The notes beneath the pieces are model-generated. The model saw nothing but the letters and a program-made list of their open reading frames with translations. It was not told the origin of the DNA and did no database searches. Of a DNA stretch of 6,391 bases, positions 1 through 4,919 are shown piece after piece (position 1 is the first letter of the stretch; every line of letters starts with the position of its first letter). The position numbers and the translations under genes are program-made. The DNA is taken from the NCBI GenBank assembly GCA_016209665.1, contig JACQVT010000630.1:1-6391 (forward strand), in the 5' to 3' direction. This DNA is from Planctomycetota bacterium (GTDB lineage: Bacteria; Planctomycetota; Phycisphaerae; UBA1845; PWPN01).

Positions 1-1584
1 GTACCACGCCGAGGGGTTGGCGGGGTCGAGGTCGGCGGCGGCCTGGAACTTCGGCAGGGCTTCGCGGCCGCGTCCGGTCCGCAGAAGGGCGTCGGCGAGG
101 TTGGTCAGGGCGTAGAACTGCTTCCAGCGGGCGGTGGCGGTGGTGTCGGTCTGGGCCAGCTTCCAGGCGGTGGTCAAGTACGGGATCGCCTCGAGCGGCC
201 GACCCTCCTTGGTGAGCACGGTGCCAAAGACGAGCAGGGGCCGGAAGCTGTTGGGCGCTTTGGCGACGGCGTCGGCCCAGAGATTGTGCTCGCTCTGATA
301 GATCGCGTTGCGGCGGATGGTGGTGGTCAGCAGCAACACGGCGGCGACGACGAGAGCGCCGATCTGGATTCTCGGGGACACGCGCTCGCGTAGCACTTGC
401 AGCAGCCCGGCGAGGACGAGCACGAAGCCCACGCTGGGCATGTAGGACTTGTACTCCACGAACACCTCCCACTGCGGCAGGACCATGTAGGGGACCTGGA
501 CGGCGTAGAACCACAGCAGGCCGAATGCGATCAGTACAAGGCCGCGACGAGCGGCCAGAAGGGCCAGGCCGATCAATGCGACGTGAAGGGCGAGAGCGAA
601 AACCGCTCCGTGCTGGAGCAGGGTGAACGACATCGCGAAATCGTGGTCGATGGAACACCATCGCGGCAACGGAAGCAGCAACAGCTTCCAGAAGTGGGCC
701 ACGGCGCGGCTCATGCTGAGGAAGTGCGACCCCACGCCCCAGTTGAGGGGTTCGCGAAACGCGCTGAGCCTGGTGGCGTCGGCGGGATTGAACCGGCCGA
801 TGGCCCACAGGCCGACGAGCATGGCCGCCGGGTAGAGGACGAGGCCGCCGAAGGTCCAGGCGGCGAATCGGCGGCGCGACCAACCGGCGGCGCGGAAGCA
901 GAACTCGATGAGCGCGACAATGATGGGCAGCGTGAGCCCCGTTTCCTTGCTGCGGCAGGCGAGCCAATAGCACAGCAGCGTGGCCAGGATGAGAACGGCG
1001 GGGCGGAACCAACCTGGGCGTGCCCGCCCGTCGGAGCAGCGCACTGGTGGGACGCCGGTGCCACAAGAGCCCGCGAGCAACCGGCGAGCGCGGAGCCAGG
1101 CGAGCAGGCCGAGCAGACAGAACAGGGTGGCCATCGAGCCGCGGCGCTGGATGATGTAGGCGACACTCGAGGCCGCAAGCGGATGGACGGCGAAGAGCAG
1201 GGCGAGGCCGGCGGGCATCCAGACGGGCGGCGGCCGCGCGGGTTCGAGCTGCCGCAGCAGGGCACGAATGAGCAGGTAGACCAGGCACGCGTTGACCGCG
1301 TGCACGAGCACGTTGAAGGCCAGAAAGCCGGTGACGTCCAGGCCGTCCATGCCCAGGGCGCGATTGACCGCATCGTTGAGGGCGAACGAGAGGGTGGCGA
1401 GATGCTGGCCCGGCTTGAGCGGCTGGCGCCAGAACTCGCGGAACGTCTGGAGGCCGGCGGCGGCGGGCTTGGCGAGCAGGTCGGCCTGGGCGGAGTCAAA
1501 CAAGAACTGCTCGTGGTCCGCGTTGATGTAGGCCGCGGCGGTGATGGCCACGAGCAGCAGGCAGGGCAGGGCCCTCGTCGTCAT
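1..1584 (-). CDS. Polytopic membrane protein with C-terminal TPRs (TMTC-like), 3' end outside window
   Basis: Read on the minus strand from ATG at 1584, the frame stays open for 528 codons and exits the left edge, so the C-terminus is missing. Hydrophobic segments lie near residues 5-20, 86-109, 124-165, 194-230, 243-263, 325-366, 384-398 and 407-421. The loop motif HPLAASSVAYIIQRR (134-148), SKETGLTLP (212-220) and EYKSYMPSVGF (377-387) match the pattern of bacterial TMTC-like TPR membrane proteins. From about 432 the chain becomes TPR-like: two helix-turn-helix units at about 447-480 and 487-520, with a third starting at the edge. Eukaryotic TMTC proteins are O-mannosyltransferases; the bacterial relatives are mostly uncharacterised, so the reaction and substrate here are unknown. 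No good Shine-Dalgarno precedes 1584; an in-frame ATG at 1608 is an alternative start. Residues 175-190 look like an inserted repeat (see separate entry). Family-level confidence is good, functional confidence low. Confidence 0.85.
   Translation of the reverse strand, partial: MTTRALPCLLLVAITAAAYINADHEQFLFDSAQADLLAKPAAAGLQTFREFWRQPLKPGQHLATLSFALNDAVNRALGMDGLDVTGFLAFNVLVHAVNACLVYLLIRALLRQLEPARPPPVWMPAGLALLFAVHPLAASSVAYIIQRRGSMATLFCLLGLLAWLRARRLLAGSCGTGVPPVRCSDGRARPGWFRPAVLILATLLCYWLACRSKETGLTLPIIVALIEFCFRAAGWSRRRFAAWTFGGLVLYPAAMLVGLWAIGRFNPADATRLSAFREPLNWGVGSHFLSMSRAVAHFWKLLLLPLPRWCSIDHDFAMSFTLLQHGAVFALALHVALIGLALLAARRGLVLIAFGLLWFYAVQVPYMVLPQWEVFVEYKSYMPSVGFVLVLAGLLQVLRERVSPRIQIGALVVAAVLLLTTTIRRNAIYQSEHNLWADAVAKAPNSFRPLLVFGTVLTKEGRPLEAIPYLTTAWKLAQTDTTATARWKQFYALTNLADALLRTGRGREALPKFQAAADLDPANPSAWY
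1015..1062 (-). repeat. Palindromic repeat embedded in frame in the TPR membrane protein
   Basis: Two adjacent hairpins lie inside the coding sequence. One has 7-base arms GCACTGG (1041-1047) and CCGGTGC (1055-1061) with one wobble mismatch and a 7-base loop. The other has perfect 5-base arms GGGCG (1016-1020) and CGCCC (1025-1029) with a 4-base loop. On the gene strand this reads GTGVPPVRCSDGRARP (residues 175-190), a Gly/Pro/Arg-rich stretch in a loop between two hydrophobic segments, unlike its surroundings. From memory, GTGVPPV-type peptides recur in unrelated planctomycete proteins as translations of a GC palindromic repeat. That identity is an inference I could not test. Confidence 0.55.
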
Positions 1585-1626
1585 GGATGGAGGCTGTCCG
1601 GAGCCCATTCCAAAACCCTGAAATCC

Positions 1627-1645
1627 GACCGGCTGGAAGCCGGTC
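1627..1645. repeat. Perfect 8-bp hairpin in the divergent intergenic region
   Basis: Arms GACCGGCT (1627-1634) and AGCCGGTC (1638-1645) pair perfectly around the 3-base loop GGA. Further along, GCGGC-CAT-GCCGC (1679-1691) forms a second short hairpin, and the words GGCTGG and GGCCATGC recur in 1647-1720. The block looks like a dispersed intergenic repeat rather than a terminator, because it sits upstream of both flanking genes and no T-run follows on either strand. It would lie in the leader of the minus-strand TPR gene if that gene starts transcription further right. Confidence 0.6.
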
Positions 1646-1692
1646 CCACACGAGAGGCTCTTATCCGGCTGGGTGCCCGCGGCCATGCCGCA

Positions 1693-1721
1693 GTTGTAAT
1701 CGGCGGCTGGAGGCCATGCAA
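1693..1721 (-). promoter_or_regulatory. Weak sigma-70-like promoter candidate for the TPR membrane protein
   Basis: On the minus strand TTGCAT (1716-1721) and TACAAC (1693-1698) are 17 bases apart, which resembles -35 and -10 boxes with three and four consensus matches. It would give a leader of about 100 bases containing the 1627-1645 hairpin. The overlap with repeat-like sequence lowers confidence. Confidence 0.25.
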
Positions 1722-1726
1722 CGCGG

Positions 1727-1755
1727 TGGAATTAGCGGTCCGCGGGTGGTATACT
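1727..1755 (+). promoter_or_regulatory. Candidate promoter for the secreted glycoside hydrolase
   Basis: TATACT (1750-1755) is a 5/6 match to the -10 consensus and stands out in this GC-rich stretch. TGGAAT, 17 bases upstream (1727-1732), is only a poor -35. Transcription would start near 1762, which makes the ATG at 1766 almost leaderless, or gives about 30 bases of leader to the in-frame ATG at 1793. Confidence 0.4.
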
Positions 1756-1765
1756 GTCGACATAC

Positions 1766-3724
1766 ATGGGGGATCCAAGTCAACGAGCCGCGATGATCAG
1801 GACCGGTGTCGTCGTCTTGGGGCTTGTGCCGACCCTGGCGTTGGCGGCCTTACCGCAGATATCGACGATGCCCACGCTCAGCTCCGAGGTGGTCGTGGCC
1901 GACGGCGCCACGCAGTATACGGTCACGATCAAGTCGTCGTGGGGCGCGAAGACCGTGTCGGGGCTGATGTGGAACACGACCTACAGCTTCAGCGTGCGGG
2001 CGGCTCGGGCGGTGGCGGGATACTGTCCGTCGGCGTGGGGGCCGGAAACGCAGGTGACGACGCTGCCGTACGTGCCGGTGGTCGGGTTTCTGGAGGGCAT
2101 GGCCTTCAGCCCGTGGGTACGGGGCCAATGTCCCTATCGCTCGGTGCCGGAGTCGGGCTACGCGATGCTCTGGGACCTCGGGGCCGGATCGATCGGCCGG
2201 GGCCTCGCGGGCGGACTCGACGCGGACACCTACGACTGGCGGAACATCAACGGCGGGGCCAACTGGGGCCTTGTCGGCGGGCACTTCACGACGCTGCAGT
2301 TCCTTCAGTATGCCCGGGATTACCAGACTGTTCCGCTCATCACGGCTAATGTCTTCGGCGGCGGGTATCAGGACCCGGGCAACGGCAACACGTTCGTATG
2401 CCAGACAGTGAACCCGGAGGGCCTGGCCGCGGACTGGGTGCGCTACACGAACTTCATCGTGCGGAACTACCGGCAGGGCGACGAGAACTCAATGACCGGC
2501 GAAGATGCCCGGGTTTACGGCTCGATCAGCGACTGGGGCGGCAAGGCGAAGCTCCTGGCTCCCGCCGAGGGCCCGGTGCCGCCCGTGCAATACTGGGAGA
2601 TCGGGAACGAGCCGGAACTGGGCGCCATCGGCACGTTCCTGACAAATCACTATCTCAGCCCGGCCGATTACCGCGACCGCTACCGGACGATCAGCCAGGC
2701 CATGCTGGCGGTGGACCCCACGCTCAAGATCGGGCCGTGCCTGATCAGCCCCAGCGACCCGGATGCCATGTGGCTGCCCACGCTGGCCGCCGACCCGACG
2801 ATCCCGATCGACTTTGTGGCCTATCACCCGTACTACGGCGGCATCAAGAACAACTGGGGCAATCCCGCGGGCATGACCGACGCCCTGCGGACGATGAAGG
2901 ACTATCTCAAAGGCCGGGCCGCCGGCATCCGTACGGTGATGGCCCAGAACAACCGCACCGACTACGGCCTGATGGCCACGGAGTGGAACCCGGTCAACTG
3001 GGACGCGAGCGGCCAGATCCAGCGGTCGGTGGCGATGGCCCTGGGCGTGGCGGAGTCGGTGTTCACGTTCGCCGAGGACGGCGTGCAGGGGGCCAACTTC
3101 TGGGAGCAGCCGCAGGACAAGCTGGGGGCCCGGGACATGTTCTCGGGCCTGCGCGACTACCTGGGCGACACGCTGGCGGCCAACGTGCAGTCGATGGGCC
3201 TGTCGCCGACTGACGTGAACTGGCGGATCTACGTGACGAGGAACGCCGGCGACGACGGGACGGTGTTCGTCTGGGGGCTCAACTTCAACGACGAGCAGAC
3301 GGTGCAGGTCGAGCTGGGGCTGGGGCCGTCGATCTTCCGGTCGGGCGTGCTGCGGCGGTACGGCAACCCGACGGGCGACACCGGCCTGATGACCAACAGC
3401 GGCATGGCCTGGACCGAAGAGCCGCTGACCGCCATCGATCCCGAGCATTTCACGCTGACCATGCCGGACGCGGAGGCGACGATCCTGGTGCTGCACGTCA
3501 GGCCCGTGCCGCGGGTGGACTATGACCGCGACGGCGATGTCGATCAGTCCGACTTCGGCCACTTCCAGCCCTGCCTGCTGGGTCCGGCCGTCCCGCAGCC
3601 CGATCCGGCGTGCCGGGACGCGTGGCTGGACGGCGATGACGACGTCGACCAGCACGATCTGGCCGTCTTTGCGGCGTGCTTCTCGGGAGCGGGCGTGGCC
3701 GCGGACTACCGCTGCATGGATTGA
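1766..3724 (+). CDS. Secreted clan GH-A glycoside hydrolase (GH39/GH51-like) with dockerin-like C-terminus
   Basis: A 652-residue exported enzyme, probably retaining and acting on arabinose-, xylose- or similar sugar-containing polysaccharide; the exact substrate cannot be read from the sequence. The hydrophobic core VVVLGLVPTLALA with cleavage near ALA-ALP (about residue 27) is a signal peptide. ATG at 1793 (residue 10) gives a more ordinary signal peptide and is an equally good start; neither has a clear Shine-Dalgarno. Residues about 40-99 end in an FN3-like pattern (NTTYSFSVRAA ... TQVTT) but are shorter than a full FN3. The TIM-barrel catalytic region is about 103-475: YWEIGNEPE gives acid/base E282 after N281, AYHPYY holds H354, and ATEWNP gives the likely nucleophile E406. 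The 124-residue spacing fits clan GH-A. A beta-rich region (about 485-578) follows, then a dockerin-like tail (585-650). The loop usually reading R-F/W-P-G-G before ADTYDW is RGLAGG here (145-150). It is its own transcription unit. Confidence 0.85.
   Translation: MGDPSQRAAMIRTGVVVLGLVPTLALAALPQISTMPTLSSEVVVADGATQYTVTIKSSWGAKTVSGLMWNTTYSFSVRAARAVAGYCPSAWGPETQVTTLPYVPVVGFLEGMAFSPWVRGQCPYRSVPESGYAMLWDLGAGSIGRGLAGGLDADTYDWRNINGGANWGLVGGHFTTLQFLQYARDYQTVPLITANVFGGGYQDPGNGNTFVCQTVNPEGLAADWVRYTNFIVRNYRQGDENSMTGEDARVYGSISDWGGKAKLLAPAEGPVPPVQYWEIGNEPELGAIGTFLTNHYLSPADYRDRYRTISQAMLAVDPTLKIGPCLISPSDPDAMWLPTLAADPTIPIDFVAYHPYYGGIKNNWGNPAGMTDALRTMKDYLKGRAAGIRTVMAQNNRTDYGLMATEWNPVNWDASGQIQRSVAMALGVAESVFTFAEDGVQGANFWEQPQDKLGARDMFSGLRDYLGDTLAANVQSMGLSPTDVNWRIYVTRNAGDDGTVFVWGLNFNDEQTVQVELGLGPSIFRSGVLRRYGNPTGDTGLMTNSGMAWTEEPLTAIDPEHFTLTMPDAEATILVLHVRPVPRVDYDRDGDVDQSDFGHFQPCLLGPAVPQPDPACRDAWLDGDDDVDQHDLAVFAACFSGAGVAADYRCMD
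3518..3715 (+). other. Dockerin-like domain with paired calcium loops and four cysteines
   Basis: Within the glycosidase, residues 585-596 read DYDRDGDVDQSD, with Asp at loop positions 1, 3, 5, 7, 9 and 12, a full calcium-binding dockerin loop. The second loop (620-631, WLDGDDDVDQHD) keeps positions 3, 5, 7, 9 and 12 but has Trp in place of the first Asp and Asp in place of Gly. Cysteines at 603, 616, 638 and 650 follow the FQxC...C pattern common in planctomycete dockerin-like tails and may form disulfides. In clostridia dockerins bind cohesins; the partner in planctomycetes is not established, and no cohesin is present here. Confidence 0.8.
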
Positions 3725-3771
3725 TGATGCGGTCCTCTGGGCGGCCACGGCCGACGACACCGAACGATTCA

Positions 3772-3787
3772 CGCCGACTCATCGGCG
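3772..3787. repeat. 6-bp perfect hairpin downstream of the glycosidase
   Basis: CGCCGA (3772-3777) pairs with TCGGCG (3782-3787) around the loop CTCA. It lies 48 bases past the stop codon. No T-run follows on either strand, so it is not a canonical terminator, although it could slow polymerase or protect the mRNA 3' end. Confidence 0.4.
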
Positions 3788-3803
3788 ACCGACATCCGCG
3801 CCC

Positions 3804-3833
3804 GCCGGGTTGAGACCGGCCCCCCTGCTTTTT
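3804..3833 (+). terminator. Possible intrinsic terminator for the glycosidase
   Basis: GCCGG (3804-3808) pairs with CCGGC (3816-3820) across a 7-base loop. After a C-rich spacer comes TTTTT (3829-3833). The stem is short and the T-run begins 9 bases after it, so this is a weak candidate. It is the only hairpin plus T-run on the plus strand after the stop at 3724. Confidence 0.35.
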
Positions 3834-3834
3834 G

Positions 3835-3916
3835 TCTGTGTTGGGCTGTGTGATCTGTGGGCACATGAGAGAAAAAGGACAGAGGTCCACGGATGACACG
3901 GATGGACACGGATGAG
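3835..3916. repeat. Degenerate dispersed repeat with CACGGATG tandem units
   Basis: Three near-identical 9-10-base units lie end to end: CACGGATGA (3888-3896), CACGGATGGA (3897-3906) and CACGGATGA (3907-3915). The preceding stretch has a similar but different rhythm built on CTGTG and TGATCTGTGG (3838-3860). On the minus strand it encodes a Ser/Val/Ile/Arg-rich peptide (SVSIRVIRG), a phrase I associate from memory with spurious ORFs in many planctomycete and verrucomicrobial genomes. I call it a non-coding dispersed repeat. The outer limits are uncertain. Confidence 0.6.
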
Positions 3917-4022
3917 AAGCGCGGTTCCCTGGGAGACCCGCCTCGGCGCCGATCACACCCTGCGTCCCCGCGGCCGCCCCCGCAAATCGCCACTCCCGCC
4001 AATCAAACAGGCCCCGCCCGCT

Positions 4023-4098
4023 CGAATCTAGCCGCGTCCCCTTTTACCGACCGAATCGAGCTGCGTCCCCTTTGCTCGACGCGTCCCCTTTGCCCGAC
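4023..4098. repeat. 29-bp tandem repeat (2.6 copies) built on GCGTCCCCTTT
   Basis: Copy one (4023-4051) and copy two (4052-4080) abut and agree at 24 of 29 positions by eye. A third, partial copy (4081-4098) keeps only the 18-base right half. The shared core is GCGTCCCCTTT followed three or four bases later by CGAC; on the minus strand the core reads AAAGGGGACGC. The left half, CGAATC-AGC, is absent from the third copy. No gene is encoded. The AAAGGGGAC word recalls REP-like elements found near RAYT-type transposases, but no transposase is in this window. Confidence 0.75.
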
Positions 4099-4103
4099 GC
4101 CAG

Positions 4104-4121
4104 AAAATGAGCCCTTGCGGG
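4104..4121 (-). terminator. Weak hairpin after the cytochrome gene
   Basis: On the minus strand, eight bases past the TAG stop, GCCC-GCAA-GGGC forms a 4-bp stem with a GNRA tetraloop (4111-4122 on the plus strand), followed by TCATTTTC. The stem is short and the T-run is only four bases, so it is a tentative terminator. Confidence 0.3.
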
Positions 4122-4128
4122 CGCGTTT

Positions 4129-4644
4129 CTACCAGCCGAAGCGCAGCGGGCCGGCGAGTTCGCGGAACTGCTGATGGCAGTTCGTGCAGGTCGCGCGGAT
4201 GCGGTCCAGCGTGCGGCGCATGCCTTGCTCATCGTGGATGGCGGCGTGGCTTCGCAGTAACTCCGACTCCGACTGGAGCTGCCGGACCAAATCCATGAAG
4301 ACCCTGCGGTCGTCGTCGCCCAACTGGGCGACGGGGGCGGCCTGGGGGATGACGTGGGCGGCCTCAGCCAGGCGGTTCGCCAGGTAGGCGGCGTGCTCGA
4401 ACCGCTCCCGGCGGTCCCGGGCCGCCTCCTCCTGCTTCAGTTGGGCGATCTCCTGGGGCCAGGACTCGCGCACCTCCGAGCCGACCTGCCGCATGACGGT
4501 CCGCAGTTGTTCGGAATGGATGGCGTGCCGTGCCGGCGGCGAGACGTCGGCGGCCTGGGGACCGCGGGGCGACTCCGGGCCGCAGGACAGCACCAACAGG
4601 ACAACGCCACCGCACGTCGCAGCCGAAACCAAGGGCAGTCGCAT
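4129..4644 (-). CDS. Class II c-type cytochrome (cytochrome c'/c556-like) lipoprotein
   Basis: A 171-residue envelope heme protein. An N-terminal hydrophobic stretch ends VLLVLSC; C21 in that lipobox-like motif suggests lipid anchoring, although Leu at -2 is not the most usual residue. After a Pro-rich spacer the rest is strongly helical and charged (about 42-165). It ends with a single heme site, CTNCH (153-157), close to the C-terminus. That position and the four-helix character are the mark of class II cytochromes c' and c556. M51 in the first helix (LRTVMRQ) is a plausible sixth ligand, as in c556, but this is inferred from position. Members carry electrons or bind NO/CO in the periplasm; the partner here is unknown. 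ATG at 4644 follows AGGAAAGG by six bases. The gene is divergent from the porin and convergent with the glycosidase. Confidence 0.85.
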   Translation of the reverse strand: MRLPLVSAATCGGVVLLVLSCGPESPRGPQAADVSPPARHAIHSEQLRTVMRQVGSEVRESWPQEIAQLKQEEAARDRRERFEHAAYLANRLAEAAHVIPQAAPVAQLGDDDRRVFMDLVRQLQSESELLRSHAAIHDEQGMRRTLDRIRATCTNCHQQFRELAGPLRFGW

Positions 4645-4650
4645 GAGAGG

Positions 4651-4658
4651 CCTTTCCT
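4651..4658 (-). promoter_or_regulatory. Ribosome binding site of the cytochrome gene
   Basis: AGGAAAGG on the minus strand, six bases before the ATG at 4644. It supports that start and the lipoprotein signal that follows. Confidence 0.75.
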
Positions 4659-4702
4659 GCCAGCCCGGCGCCGAAGATCAATGGCAGCAGCACGTTAGAC
4701 GA

Positions 4703-4716
4703 GGCCAACGTTGGCC
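4703..4716. promoter_or_regulatory. Perfect 14-bp palindrome, candidate operator in the cytochrome leader
   Basis: GGCCAACGTTGGCC is a perfect two-fold palindrome with no spacer. It lies about 15 bases downstream of the predicted minus-strand transcription start (near 4731) and 59 bases before the cytochrome ATG. Such a site suits a dimeric repressor acting as a roadblock. The regulator is unknown, and a chance palindrome cannot be excluded. Confidence 0.4.
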
Positions 4717-4737
4717 CGCCCGCCCAATCGTGACCTC

Positions 4738-4767
4738 AGTATAACCAGACCAGTTGAAATACATCAA
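4738..4767 (-). promoter_or_regulatory. Sigma-70-like promoter for the cytochrome gene
   Basis: On the minus strand TTGATG (4762-4767, 4/6 to the -35 consensus) and TATACT (4738-4743, 5/6 to the -10 consensus) are 18 bases apart in a locally AT-richer patch. This predicts a start near 4731 and a leader of about 87 bases. It is the best promoter match I find in the window. Confidence 0.55.
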
Positions 4768-4786
4768 GACATCGACCACAATGCTT

Positions 4787-4821
4787 CCGGCATCGCCCGG
4801 CGGTCAGCGGCGGATGCCCGG
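4787..4821. repeat. Imperfect inverted repeat between the divergent cytochrome and porin genes
   Basis: CCGGCATC (4787-4794) pairs with GATG-C-CCGG (4813-4821), with one bulged C, and CCG (4797-4799) pairs with CGG (4808-4810) across an internal loop. It lies upstream of the cytochrome promoter and about 100 bases before the porin start. Its role is unknown. No clear plus-strand promoter for the porin was found in 4768-4903. Confidence 0.3.
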
Positions 4822-4903
4822 TCACCCGAATCCTGGTTGTCGCACGGAGCAGGCTGTCCCCGACCTCCGGTCTTGGGTCGGCCGGCGTGCCGGTGGTCCG
4901 GCG

Positions 4904-4910
4904 AGGAAGG
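4904..4910 (+). promoter_or_regulatory. Ribosome binding site fixing the TTG start of the porin
   Basis: AGGAAGG sits nine bases before TTG at 4920. An in-frame TAA at 4911-4913 rules out any earlier start, and the next in-frame ATG (residue 74) would remove the signal peptide, so TTG is the best start. Confidence 0.75.
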
Positions 4911-4919
4911 TAACGAGAG

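Noticed and set aside
711..1499. 262-codon minus-strand ORF
   Set aside because: Ser/Pro/Arg/Ala-rich shadow in another frame of the same strand as the TPR membrane protein, whose frame shows clear transmembrane and TPR features.
397..2349. 650-codon plus-strand ORF spanning the membrane-protein region and the start of the glycosidase
   Set aside because: Its Gly/Arg/Glu/Gln-rich translation has no domain signals. It is antisense to the TPR membrane protein and out of frame with the glycosidase, as expected for spurious long ORFs in GC-rich DNA.
2398..3213. 271-codon plus-strand ORF inside the glycosidase
   Set aside because: Frame-shifted shadow with Gly/Arg/Pro-rich sequence; the overlapping frame contains the intact NEP and TEW catalytic motifs.
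2489..3772. 427-codon minus-strand ORF
   Set aside because: Antisense to the glycosidase, Arg/Val/His-rich and without recognisable motifs; the plus frame holds the catalytic and dockerin motifs.
3498..4002. Two overlapping minus-strand ORFs over the convergent gap
   Set aside because: They are translations of the CACGGATG and CTGTG repeat and of the antisense of the glycosidase tail; no ribosome binding site or domain.
4023..4098. CRISPR array
   Set aside because: The 29-base copies abut directly with no spacers, there are fewer than three full copies, and no cas gene is present.
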